Shown: piece after piece, positions 36,264-49,147 of the stretch
How positions within the stretch are numbered: the stretch's first letter is position 1
Layout of the letters: each line of letters opens with the position of its first letter
DNA from: Hawksworthiomyces lignivorus
Lineage: Eukaryota > Ascomycota > Sordariomycetes > Ophiostomatales > Ophiostomataceae
DNA length: 64,000 nucleotides
Direction: 5' to 3'
Assembly (NCBI GenBank): GCA_002917075.1
Contig: NTMA01000016.1
Location: 372,001-436,000 of the forward strand
Translations under genes and position numbers: made by a program
The notes under the pieces: model-generated
Seen by the model: the letters and a program-made list of their open reading frames with translations, nothing else
What the model was told of the DNA's origin: nothing
Databases searched by the model: none

Positions 36264-38815
36264 TTACTTGCGTTCCATGAGAAGTGCCTTGAACTGCTTG
36301 CCCAGAGCGTCGACTACCGGTTTGACATCGGGCGTCGGCATGCTCAGGCTGATACGCCGCACATCCGGTGGCGGCGGCGGTGGGGTCCGCTCTGGCGACG
36401 ACCGGCGACTGAGCGCACCCGTGAGCCCGCCCATGAGGCCATCGCGGCGGCGCGAGCCGCTCTTGGCTGCGCTGCTGGCGAACCCCGTCTTCCCCAGCGC
36501 GGTGGCGTGGACGACGTCGCGACCGCGGCGCAGCGGTCCCTCGGGTGTGGCGGGCCCGATGACGGTGTCGTCCAGCAGCTCCTGCCAGTGGGCCAGGAAG
36601 CGGCCCGAGCTGGCCTTTTTTGTGGTACCGTCGTGGCCGGCTGCTGCGGCAGTGCTGTCGTCGCCCGCTTTCTCCTGGGCGCTGCCGATGGCGCTGCCGA
36701 TGCTGGTGGTGCTGCCATTAGCGCTGCCGATTGGCTGCCGCCACGCTGGGCCGTAGACCTTGTCCAGTAGCTTCTGCCGCTCCTCGGCGGCCGCGCTGTC
36801 GAGGGCCGCGAGGTATGTGGCGTGCGCGTCGATCCGGGGGATGAGCGCAGACCGCACGTCTCCGGGCAGAGATGCGAACAGGCGCTGCAGGTCCTCATTC
36901 ATAGCGCCTGCGCCTTGTGCTAGCCGGGACGGCTGCTCTCCGTCTTGCAGAGGCGGGTCATTCAAAGCTGCTGCTGCTGCCGTCTGCGGCACAGGCGCCC
37001 GGAACGCCTTGATCGTCTCGACAGCCCATCCGCGGAACATGTCCCGAATGTCGGGCGTGTCGCGAGCGACGCGGTGCACCCACTTGTACAGCAGACGGCG
37101 GTTGCTGCGCAGCAGCTCGACGTAGTCCCTGACGGTGGGCAGCACCCGGCCACCCCCGCCGCTGCCATCATCGACGCCTTCGCCTTTCTTCGGCGAAGAC
37201 GGCTTCGTCCCCTTGGTGACTTCAATGAACGCGTTGACAAACTCCTCAAAGTCGGTCACGTGTTCCTTGAGATCGATCCTGTCGTGCAGGCGGCGGATGA
37301 TGGGGTCGCAGGCGGCCATGCCGTCGCGCAGCGCCTGCGTGAAGAGGTCCGGGCTCTGGCGGCAGAACACATTGGTGATCTCGCGCCGGTCGCGGATCGA
37401 CAGCTGTGCCGCGTAGTAGGCGGCGCACTGCGCGTGCTGCGCTTCCGTTAGGGTGGTGACCAGGCTGGGGTCTACCGAGTCTAGGACGGCGACGACAACC
37501 GAGATGCCGCGCTCGCAGCTCTCAGCCCGGATGGCCTCGTGGTACTGCCGCGGTCGCTCCAGGTGCTCTCGTAGAGCGGCGAGCTGAGCCTTGGTGGGGC
37601 CATCGCGCGCCTTCTCGATCTTCTCGGCAGCCTTCTTAAAGTTAGATGAGTCGTAGGCCAATACAAGCGAGATGATTCTGTGATTGATTGGATTAGTTGT
37701 TTGGGCTATCTTTGAAAACGAAACCTTGCTCTGGCGGCTCGCCTACCTCTGCAGCAAGTTCATCCCGTCGTCGGCCGACGACGTCAGTCCGATCCAGTTG
37801 GTCAAGCCGCCTACGCTCAACTTCGCCAGAAGCAGCTTCATCATGGCGTTGATCATCGTTGCAGCGTTGCTGACACGGAGAGTCTGCCGTATTAGCGAGT
37901 ATGGCATCAGCTGCTGGACGCTCTCAATCAGTTTTGCTAGGTAGCGCCCATTGGAGGACAAGACAAAAACATGGTGAAGGAATTCCGCAAGACTTTTATT
38001 CAAAACGGAGGAAGGAAAAAAATCCATGTTAGAATCAAAAGCATACTGTATACTATGCCAAAAACGCAAGGAGCATACTAGTCTTACTGGACAATAATGA
38101 ATTCTGCAGCTTCCTGCACGGCAGGCGAGTGGTCTTCGATATTTTCATGCTCTGCGCAGAAGGAGAAGAGCTCGTCGACCAGGTTTCCGTACACCATGTC
38201 ACGCACGACGTCATCCCAGGCCTTGGTGAAATCGGCGGCCTTGGACATGTCATATGTCCTACCGGCCAGGGTCATATCCGCTACGCCAGCGCCAGGGTAG
38301 CCTCCCAGGACGCCGCGGCCCAGAGATTCGACCAGGGCGGACGAAGCGGTGGCTAGAGTTTTCCGCGTGCCCATGGAGCCTTGGTCGTAACTCTCAGATA
38401 GCTCTGCTTCGGCTAGCTGGGAGAGGAGACCCTGGATGCGGACCCTCCAGAAGTCGGGCGGCAGCGTCTTCGTCGGCGGCAGCGACAAGACCAGCTTGTT
38501 GAAGAGCATGTGCAAGATGGGAGAAGTGGACTGGGGCGCATATTCCGCCTCTGGAGCGCAGCTGTCCCTGGAATCCTCAGGGATGGCTGTGGCTCCATTC
38601 CGCGTCGTGCTGCAGGTTTTCTGTACAAAGGGAAATCCGTACGAAGAGATGGTGTTGGGGTCTTTGAAGTCTTGAATTTCCTGGTAGGTCTCATAGTGCG
38701 TGAGAATATCAAAGAGAGCGTGTAGCTGGTATATGCTGAGTGTAGACAAGGCCGACGGAGCTGGACCCAGAGGAAGAGGAGGTTCTGAATTAGATTCCTT
38801 TGGTTCGGTTGCCAT
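36264..38815 (-). CDS. PX-associated (PXB/DUF3818) protein lacking a PX domain (795 aa, 3 exons)
   Basis: Exons 38815-38088, 37992-37747 and 37677-36264 join in frame (95 and 69 nt introns; the first has TTCTAAC). The N terminus carries the PXB signature LSIYQLHALFDILTHYETY...DFKDP. The DUF3818 core begins after residue 243 (AEFLHHVFVLS), includes GLTNWIGL and ADDGMNLLQRIISLVL across intron 2, and ends near MFRGWAVETIKAFR. The C-terminal 200 residues are disordered (Gly/Ser/Ala-rich, PPPPPP) before a short helix. In homologues these two modules flank a phosphoinositide-binding PX domain and act in membrane traffic. I find no PX motif between PXB and DUF3818, so this may be a shorter paralogue. 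The initial reading frame for exon 3 starts with a non-ATG codon, which is explained by the upstream exons. Confidence 0.85.
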
Positions 38816-40060
38816 GATGGCGGCCTGGTCTTAGACCGTATGTATGCCGTGATAATCAATATTCAATAAAAAAAGCAAAGAAAAAGGAAAATAGAACCGA
38901 ACGCCGTAGCGACACAGACAAGAACGGATCTAATATGTAGGCAGCTGCCAGAGGTTGCCTGGTGCCTCGCGATGGAACGTCGCACAGCTTGCTCGCTGCT
39001 GCTCTCTCTTTGACGTCACTGATAGGCGGCTCCTTGAATAAAATTATTAGCGGCCAGTCCAGCCGCATCCGTCGTGGATGGGGCAGACCAATATTATTGG
39101 TAATTGATTTTTTTTTTTTTCCCCTTTAAATGATTTGCCAGCTCCAGGCCTTTGGGACAGCGGCAAAGAAGAGAAGCCAGCCAAGAAACTGGCGCCCTGG
39201 TTGTGGGCGATCGACACCAACCGCCTGCGGGTTGTTCTCAAGCCAATGTAGGTAAAGTCGCGAAGACAAGCAATTAACACGTGTGAGGGTGTGTGTTTAT
39301 GAAAGAAGACATGGCATTTAGATTACGCGACTCGATGGATAGATGACCATGGCGAGTATTGGCTCCTGTCTTTATGTCTCGTGTATTGATCGATGCTCAG
39401 GAATGAATGAGAACATGAAGCGAAACCTGAGGGAAGAGAAAAAGTTTCAGGAAGCCTGTAGCGCGTTTTTCAGCACTATTTATTGCATGTTTTTAGTGGT
39501 CTAGTGGCCTTATGGCTGGCATGCTGTGACTCTTTGGGGAGAACCCCGCACTGCCAGAACGTTTTGGCCAGTGGGGGGAAGGAAGACCCGACGATCATCC
39601 GGAGCCAAGAAATAAATAAAATAAAACAGAAAAAAAAGGTTAAAAAAAATAAAAATAAAAAAAGTAGGAGCTCAGTGCTTTACGCGACAAGCTCCAAAGG
39701 ATACGCTGCAGACAATCTACTCCGCACCCACGCGAGACTATCTGCGTGACAGAGCACTATCTTGACTTCGACAGCACAGATCGACTATACGGCTTTTGTT
39801 CCCAACAGGATTTTGTTGAGGAATACGACAGCTCTGCGACAAAGCCCGATTTCACGACACTGGAAGGCGGTTACGCGACGTAGTGCGCTAACCGAATCCG
39901 GCCTGTGTGACGACAGATCCAAAGTCGCCTAAGCAAGAAAGAGACAGCAGTGCTCTACGGTAAAGACGGCAGAAAGACGGCAGAAAGAAGACAGAGTCTT
40001 CATCAAGGAGCTGCTCTCTGCCACTGCTGGACGTTGCTTGTCGGCCGCATCTAGCTTACA
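38816..40060. other. Divergent promoter region of the PXB/DUF3818 and cyclin genes
   Basis: Two divergently oriented genes share it. It holds A-rich tracts at 39613-39662 and no coding signal beyond short frames. Confidence 0.5.
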
Positions 40061-41669
40061 ATGGGTCGCCGTGGCCCGAGACACGGCGGTGGCCAGAGGG
40101 GAGGGGCAGCAGGCGGTGGAGGCGGCGGAGGAGGAGGAGGAGGGCCGCATCATCCGCCTGCGGCGCCACAGGTGATCACCGAGGAGCATCCGCCCGTTAA
40201 GGGCCCGCACCCGGGACACGTCTCGGTCGCCTGCCAGTATACGTCCGAACAGCAGCTGCGGCGGATGCAGCGCGACAACGGCTGCGATCCCTCCCGGGAG
40301 GACAGCTATCGGCTGCAGGGCGTGCAGCTGATCGACAACGTGCGGGAGTCGCTGCAACTGTAGGGCGTGTCCCAGCCGATCTCGTGTTTTCCATCGCATC
40401 GCACATGCTGACAGACCCTGCGCAGGCCCATCAAGACGTTCGCCACTGCGTGCACGTACTATCACCTGTTTCGCCTCAACTTTCGCGATGCCGAGTACAA
40501 CTTCCAAGACGCGGCGCTGTCCGCCTTGTTCGTAGCCTGCAAGGTCGAGGACACGATCAAGAAGTCCCGGGACGTCTTGTGCGCCGCATACAACCTGAAG
40601 AACCAGGACAAGCCGACCACGCCGGATGACAAGGTAGGACGGGTCTCCCCTACCCTTCGCCCCCCTGCTTCTCTTTTACTAACGCTCCTCCGAGATCTTT
40701 GATCGGCCGTCGACCATCATCGTCGGCCTGGACCGCCTCATCTTGCAGACGGTCGGGTTCGACTTCCGCGTGCGCCACCCGCAGAAGCTGCTAGTCAAGA
40801 TGATCCGCCAGGTGATTCCCGCAGACGACGCGCGGGCGTTTCTGGAGGTGGCCTATCCCATGTCCATCGACCTCTACAAGACGTTTGCGCCCATCAAGCA
40901 GACGTCCTTCACCATGGTGCTAGGCATCGTCGAGCTGACGGCGCTGATGCTGGACCGCCACGTCGACCGCGTGCGCGGCCTGGACCTGGCCGCGCTGCAC
41001 ACGAGCCGCGCCTGCGTGGTCGAGACCCTGCTGGACCTGCTGGACCTCTACACGCAGTTCGCCAAGTCCACCAAGGTCGGCGCGCGCTTCGACCTGGCCC
41101 GCTTCATCGCCGTCAAGATCCGCATCAACCAGGAGGTTGACGACGACCCGCTGCTGCGCCGCGTCGAGAGCTGGTGCGACCGCTGCGCCGCCGCTGACGA
41201 GCGCGACCGCGACCGCGACCGCGACGCCGCCGCTCACCCGCTCGCCACGCCCGGGTCCGCCACGTCGCCAGCCACCACCGGCTCCTGGCCCCCCGGCGGC
41301 GGCAGCGTCCACGGTTCCAAGCCCGGCCAGCAGAAGCGCCAGGAGGGCACCCTACGCTTCGTCTTCGAGGCTGACGAGATGCGCCAGGAGCAGGCCGACG
41401 TCGCCGAGTACTTCCGCGAAGACTACGAGGAGGAGGAGCGCGAGTTCCAGGAGCCCATCCCCGAGTCCAGCCGTGGCGGCCACGCGGGCGGGGGCGGGGG
41501 CGGCCATGGCAGCGGCCACGGCAACAGCCACAACAACCGGCGACGCGATCGGAACCACCAAGGCGGTGGTGGTAGTGGCAGCGGGCACAACGACGCCGGT
41601 TGGGGACCCTACAACCGCAGCAGGAACAACGACCACCGGCACAAGCCCAGGAAGGGCGGCTACTATTAA
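40061..41669 (+). CDS. ctk2: CTD-kinase cyclin subunit, CTK2-like (493 aa, 3 exons)
   Basis: Exons 40061-40359, 40426-40633 and 40695-41669 join in frame, with introns of 66 and 61 nt (the second with TTACTAAC). After a Gly-rich start, the family signature QQLRRMQRDNGCDPSREDSYR leads into the cyclin box (about residues 63-300). It includes TACTYYHLFRL, QDAALSALFVACKVEDTIKK and LDRLILQTVGFDFRV. Ctk2 is the cyclin of the CTDK-I complex, which phosphorylates Ser2 of the RNA polymerase II C-terminal domain during elongation. It acts in the nucleus with the Ctk1 kinase and Ctk3. The C-terminal 190 residues are disordered with Arg/Asp repeats and a Gly/His/Asn-rich tail. The frame would stop at the end of exon 1 if intron 1 were retained. 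Confidence 0.92.
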
Positions 41670-44600
41670 GAGAACTACTATCGAGAGGGCTATGATGGAG
41701 GAAGAGGCAATAATTGGGACGTCTCGGCCGAGGCTTCATTGTTGTCGGCGGGCAAGCGCGGATAGACAGCTGGTCTCAGAATGTTCTCAAGGTTGCACAA
41801 AAGCATATTTCCCCCTGACATGCTAAGGTTGAAATAGTAAGGGGAGGAGGTGGGAATTCAGCCAGATGCGCATCGAGAGCGCTGCCTGCCGGGAAGCAGC
41901 TAAAGGGGCCCGCGGATTGCAGATGTCTCGAAATACAAAAGAAGGAAATTTCGGCTTTATACTCGGTCACGCCGACAAGACGCAGGAGAAGGCTCCTGTC
42001 ATTGTCTGGTCCCGGGCCATTCTCTCCGCCTATTTTTCCCCTTCTGGCTACTGCTCTTGGCCTCTTCTCTGCTGAGCCTCGTCCGTTGCAGCTGCAGGAA
42101 TGGTTATTATTTCTCTCTCCCTAGGACGGCCGGCCCATGCCAGTTGGGACGATCACGGCGTGCGCCTATTGACAAGCCCGCGTGATTTGAATCTTGTCTT
42201 GAGCGGATCAGGACCCTCTGCATCTCTGAACCTGACGATCCGATACACGGCCTGGGGGAGAGACACAGAACGTAAGTTATACAGGAATGGGATTCGTGTG
42301 CATGGGATGCGGAATGGGCAGGCAGCCATGACGCAGCATGGTGCGTCATCGAAAGTGAGGTTTTGTGCATGGGAAAATAGAAGATACGTAGTATTCGTCT
42401 TTTTGTCGAAGCAAGTTGATGGCTACCACGTGGAACGCTACGACGCCCTCTTTTCTAATTCAACCATGGGGCTGGCAAACACGTCGCAGTCGCACTCGTA
42501 GCAGTTAGGAAGCGTTGTAATAGAACATCTCTTCGGAAACATTGTATATTTAGCAGCACCAGCTGGAGGTCATAACAAGCGATAAGCGAAGTGTCTAGTG
42601 ACATGGTGAAACAACATAGAATGCTATCAACAGAGAGAAATATGGACTTCGGTGATGATCCCCAGACACCGGGTTCGGCTTCGTGTTTCTCTGCTTCTGC
42701 TGCCTTAGCGCCCCCATTAGTCCCAGGGCTTCGACACCATCTCGGTGCGTCTAGCTGCCACCAAAGCTTTGCTTTCGTCGACGGTGGATGCAAGAGAAGG
42801 GGTGGGCATTTGGGGGAAGAGTGGGAGGGGACGAGAGGAAGAAGCAAACACAGAACAGGGCCTTGTAGGAAGGCTATTTTTGTTAATGCTCCGCACATAT
42901 AGTAGGGATGTGGCCCTTCCAATCCGCCACTGCCGGCATCGATTTCCGCACCCCCCCTACCCTTCCCATGTCCTAGCTCCTGGGCACTCCGACGGCGTGT
43001 ATTGTATTTGAGCATTTTTTGTCGCTCTGTGTGGCATGGGCTAATGCGCCACTACCTCGCTTTTCTGTGTAGGCAAGGATGGGCGGCAGATGGGATGAGG
43101 AAGACAAGGAAACCCCAAGGCGCGATAGACCAAGCAAGAAAAGCTTACTGGGTTCGGGAGTACAGTCCGTCTGCATTCCAAGGACCTGCTCGAGCTTGGC
43201 TCCGGACCTGCCGTGTTCGCATTATCAAAACTAAGGCTTAGCTTGCGACGGCAAGCATCTCTGCCTCGGCGAAAGCGCTGGGCCAGACGAGTCGACATTG
43301 GAGTAGCATGAAGACGCTGGAAGAGGGAATAGTGCGCGAGATGAAAGGTGGAGAGAAGCAGGGCGGGATGGGCGGCAGCAGGGCGGAAGAGAGAGAGAGC
43401 ACAGGGCAGGGACAGAGCAGAGCAGATAGCCTTCAAGGCACATCTACGGCAACACATCCGCTCTGTTTCCTATTCTGTCCTGGGCTCTTGCCTGTTCGCG
43501 TCGCCTCTTCTTCTTGGCCGCCCGCGTATTCTTGCCTCTATCCGCGTTTCTTCTCTGTTCTTGGTTTGCTGGATGGGACGGTCAGCAGCTAGCTCGACTC
43601 CCCACCCCAGGATAGGACGTGACCCTGAGCTAGAATCAACACGATGGGCACTATGCCTGCGCCGTGGAGTCCCCCCAGCGCCCAAAGCCCACTCTTTTTG
43701 CTCTCAGCGTCTTCCGATGAGCCCCAACTCCCCCCCCCCCCGGGCACGTGTATTCGCCGGTCCAATATTGAACCAAATCTAGAAGTAAAGGAAGAGAGGA
43801 GGGTCTTTGGGGGCGGCGTACGAACCTACGAGCGCATTCACAGGGGGGGAGGGGGCCATCAGGGAGCTACGGGCACACTTGAATACGACATGGAATGCAT
43901 ACGCTGTCCGTGGGTCGCGAGAGCTGCAGGGCCCATGCCTCTGGGGACGCCCACTGAAGCGGCGGGAGAGAGCTAGCGGCAGCAGGCGAGATTATCGACC
44001 GGCAGCAAGACACACAGAACCCTGATTTATGGCTCCGCCAGCTATGCCAGTGTCTCTCTTACCCACAGCAGCACGCAAGAAGGGTTGCTCACTGGCTAGG
44101 GGAATTTCATAACATGCAGAAAACAACCGCGGACTGTGGGACTGTGTGGTCCTCTTGGGTTGTCCTCCCAAGTGGCAAGATCCCCTAAGCTGGCTACCAT
44201 CTTACCTAGGCGAGAGGACCCAAGAGGTAAGGGGTGGTGCGCAACTTTATTGAACCGGCTGCTTCCGTCGAGCTGGAAGTCGCAGATTTGCTGACAGCGA
44301 GCGTCTCTGTCTGACTGCCCTCTGTTATTCATACGCATGCCTCTATGCCACGACAGCTTACTGGCTCTGGCTCAGCGTGAAAGCGTCCCCAGCCCGCAGT
44401 ACGTGCCCTAAATAGACAGAAGGTATCACCCAGCCGTAGCAAAGCGATAACGCAGACAAGCCTCTGGAATCTAACAGATCCTACGAGAGAGGTTGTCTTT
44501 GTTCTTCGCTTCCCCGGGGGTTATTTCCCGAGGCATCGGTTGGGATTAGTCCGCAATGCTTTTTCAAAAAGCAATGAAACCGCACCAGATCAAACAGAGA

Positions 44601-47600
44601 ACAGCCATCTCCATAGGGCCGAGTGATCAACAGCAACAAAAGAGCTAACTTCGTACAAAACATGATGAGGCGGTCCACCACGTACGCCCCAGCAGGGCCA
44701 AGATAGTGATCAAAGGCGAGAAAGGGGCGTGAGAGGGGGGTTGACGAAAAGGGGTCCGCTATAGTGTGATTCGGGTGACACAATGTGAAAGTGGATGGGC
44801 GAGCAGAGTCAAGCACAGCGAGGTAAGGCCGCGACAGCATCATGGGGGAGCATACCGACAGATAACCAGAGGGCCAAAACGCCAGCGGCCCAAATTCTAA
44901 AGTTACATCGCTTTTCATGCCGGCTCCCAGCCATGTCCTGAAGCAGAAAAAGCTTACCGCCTTTTTTCAGCATCTGCTGCAGGCACTGGTCCACCTGCGT
45001 TCGGGTCAGTTTGTGTCGAGAGGCATTTGAGTTGGTCTGTGAGGAAAAAAAAATCAAGACAGATTCTGATCATATGCGAAAAGAAGATGATAATTTTATA
45101 GATTTTCAATTCAACGTATAGTCCCTATCTACCCCTACCAAAAATCGAGCAATCGGACAAGAATGGAAAATACTGGACACAATTCTCTAGCCATTTCCCG
45201 AACATCATCGCTATAGTTATGGATGAATTCGCATAAATAAGTTATAAGCAGGTGATTGCAAATTCTGCTGGTGAGAAAAATTGCCCTGTTACAAAAGCAA
45301 TGACTTGTTGTTTTGCCAGGAGCAGTCATCAGATTGGGGATCGGCATTTTAATTCCCTTTCTGACGAATCTGCGGCACTGAGCCACTGAAAAAGCTCTGA
45401 GACACAAGCTTAATACTCCATGGCAGTTGCTTAGAAACTATTTCGCCATACGCCCGTCCAGCTACCAGCTACCAGCGACCCTCGATTTGCGATTCAACGC
45501 CACAGGTTATATTGGCAGGTCCGAGATTTTCTTGCTTTTTGATATGCTTATAAGCCTTAGGTTTCTGAGGTCTTCCAGACGATCCGCTATTGCGAGCTGA
45601 AATGACATGATTTGTCTCGTTGTGCTCCATTCGCCTTGGTGGAGCTCTCTCACACTGTAGAGTCGCAATTACAACGGGCTATGGGGGCTGCAAGAAAGCA
45701 AAAAGCGAGATCAGAGCAGCGAAGCAACGAGGGAGTCCAGCAGTCAAAATCCCGAAGCTCTGGCTCGGATCCGATCTCACGCGCAGCGTCTATTGGATCT
45801 GGGAGGAATGCGTAAGGTGTTTACCGCTGCTCGCTTTTCCACAAAACGTCAGCAACAAAGGCGTTGCGGCGCAATGGAATTCTGGCATCGCTCGACACAG
45901 TCATCCTGTCCTCCCGGCTCAATACGATTTGATACTCCTTTTTTTTTTGCTTTTTTTTTTCACCCCTTTCTATTTACCAAGCAATACACTCGGTCTGCCT
46001 CGTGTGACTATTGTCCTTATTGTATATACACAAGAGCTTGTTAAGATAGGGTCTAGGACAGCCACTCCTTGCAGATGGATATCCCCATACCTTTCTTTCC
46101 TTCTTCCTTCTTCTCGTTCCCCTATCGAATAGGGTAAATTTATCCGATAATCCGCTGTGCACGCTACGCATTTCTCACCTTTAACTCGACTATGCACTGC
46201 TTTTTCTCGTAGAACTGTAAACGACCGGGATCTGGTGGCCTTCATCTCGTAAATTTTTTCTCGCTCGTAAATGCATCCTAGTCCCGAATACTACAAATGG
46301 CATATTTTATTTTTACTTTCCTCTTCGCTAGCTTTCGCTTCTCTCGTCTCCGATGGCTTCCAATAGTGCCTCTGGATACCCGCTTTCTACCCCCCACTAA
46401 AGGGAAACGCATGCCCAGCAGCGGATTTGACGGCGCGAATTTGACGGAGCGGCTTGGCGCGCGAATGTGCGAGTAAGAATCTTAATAGTCTCCAGTAGGC
46501 TGGAGCGCAGAGCCTAGACGGCTATGGGCGATGTAGCAACCCATAAAGCGCGAATAGCTCTGATGCGATGGGGGTGGGCGAGCACGCACGGCGACGAAGA
46601 ATTGCTGCTTAGGGAAAGCGTCCGGCTACAGCTACTAGTACGAGTAGAAGAGCAGGAAAAAAAAAAATTATAGCGAGCCCCTCTTTACGGCGCTAGCCGA
46701 TGGCCAGCTAACGCGATCCTGTCAGCCCAAAGCCCGATATGCACTAGTGCAACGTGTCTTCCCAGAGATCTTGCTTTACGCAGCACGCCGCGGCCAGCGT
46801 GGATCGACATTAAAGACACTCGTGCACGCCGTTCGCCTGCAGGCAGTGTACATGCATACGTGTTTGCCCACAGTGGAAACAAGCGGTATGCGTTGCTTGC
46901 TTTTACAGTGTGTCGGAGCCCCCGAAGTGGGCATCCGCTAAGAAAGCAATAATCGGTGCGATATTCCGTCTGCCGGCATCTCTCCTCGGTCTTTTAATTC
47001 ATTGGAGACAACGATGCGTGATAAGCTCGATGAAGATAAGATTGTCAATTCCGAGAGGGTTTTCTTCGGGAGAATCCAGATAAGAAATGTGCTGGTCTGC
47101 GAGCCTTGGGGAATGGATGTTCGCTCTTCTGTGTGCCCAGAGGCGGGGAAGAGAGGACAGACCAACCCGCAGAGGCGAACGACAGACAGAGAGACAAATA
47201 ATAATAGCTGTCCGAGCTGTCCTCTCATTTCACCAGGGGAGCTGCTCCAGCAAATCACGCATTCCCGAGGCGCGGTTGCAGATGGCGCTAGTTTGGTGAC
47301 ATACGAAGGATTCACTACAGAACTTAAAATACTGTGGATAGACTGAACAATCCCGGTGAGCATCACTTGTCAGAACAGTATTCGCCTGTTGCAGATGATC
47401 TCGCAGCCCGATTGTCTTCGTCTGAAACAAACGTGCTTGAGGGAGGACAGTAAGAGCCCCTCCCCTTTCGTAGCTCGAAATCAAAGGCTCTGACATAGTA
47501 AGGGCAAGTCGGTTCTTCTTATTCCAAAGATCGCCCCGTAGGGCTTTCTTCCGCTGTCAATTGCTCCCTGGCGTTGTGCAGACCGCTGTTTTCGAGCTGA

Positions 47601-49102
47601 GCTTGGCTTGAAGTAGCCTCCAGGAGCAGAATCCAACCGTGACCTTATCGACTGCCGGAGTACAAGACAGGCACCTATGTATGTACATACATGGACGAAA
47701 GGCCTGGCCTCGACCTTTTTCCTAATGCAGACGTCTATTGCCAGATTACAATGACCCTTGCCATATTAAAAGAGACCTGCTCTTCGTACTGGTACAGATA
47801 CCAGGGTAATAAATGCTCTTTTCAAATATGTAGCAAGACATCCTTTTCCCATCTTGGAATGCTTCTCTCTTCTGTCTGCAAGGCAGACACCCAAAAGGAG
47901 AAGAGCGAAATTGCCTGTCCCAAATAATTGGCGCACAAATGCCAGAGATCTGCATTGTGTGATGAAGTCCCTGAAGCTCTTACCTAAACCAAACAGAAGC
48001 AGCGGAGAAAGATGATTAGAAAAGGCAAAAAAAAAAAAAAAGTAAAAAAAAAAAAAATTACAAGACATGCAATCACAGATCGAGAATCGTGGTAGAATAC
48101 TACCTAGTAATGCGGAATACAACACAGACAGCATGTAAGCCTACTACTCCGTACAAGTAGTTTGTACGAATGCGACAATACCCGCCACGGCCCTTGTCTC
48201 TGCGACGTTCTGGTTGCCTGCGTATGTGGGATGCTGAACTTACTTGTCAACTCTTCATACTGTGTGGCTAATAACGACACCGCTTGCAACAGAGTATACT
48301 TTGTGCATATAGAGTACCGTATCTTGTAACAATAGGTTTGGCTGCCGGGCATCGTAGTCACCTTCGATAAGAACAATCTGTAAGACAAGGCCTTGTGAGA
48401 CTTGCAGGGCATACTCGTATGTTTACAGCAGACCTAAGGCCGAGTAAAATCCTGTAACGGCAGTTTGGAGGGGGCAAATTATAGTTCGGCTCCGTCGCTA
48501 AGTCTCCGTTGATGAGTCCCTTCAGCCCACGCCTCCCTGCCTTGGCATTTAGTGTGGGAGTGCTGGGTTGCTGGTCCCTACTAGCCCTTCCAGCTGAAGC
48601 CGAAGAGAGTCATCCGACTATTATTGGGGGAGGGGGAGGAGGCCAGAAGCACAACTCCAAGAGATGTGCAACTGGACTTGCTTTGAGCCTCTCCACTTTC
48701 CCCGTGCCCCTTGCAAAAAAAAAAAAATCTCGTCCATATACAAGTCTGTGTGCTGCTCCCTCTTTTGGTCCGTTCTCTCCCGCCCTCTCCATTCCACGTT
48801 CCTATCTTTGTGATCTGAAACTTGAACCGATCCTTGTTTTGGCGCTCGCGTCTTTCCTTTTTATTTCCCCTATCCGTTTTTGGCATAGCCCCTGCTCAGC
48901 TAGATCTATGTGTTTGCTTTTTTTTTTTTTCTGCCTTTGTCTGTGGGCTTCATTTTGTTCCCTCCCTCGTTGGTCGGGCGCCGACCCTTGGTACTGGGTG
49001 TGCGCACAGAAGCCGCTGTTTGTCGCTTACGATGGACGAGTTCGGTACATCGTGTGTGTGCTAGTTAGTGGGCTGGCCCCCCCTCGTGTAATCGCCCCTA
49101 GC

Positions 49103-49147
<45 letters not shown>

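Noticed and set aside
42100..42501. 133-codon frame on the plus strand
   Set aside because: It has no domain, no signal peptide and mixed composition, and appears random.
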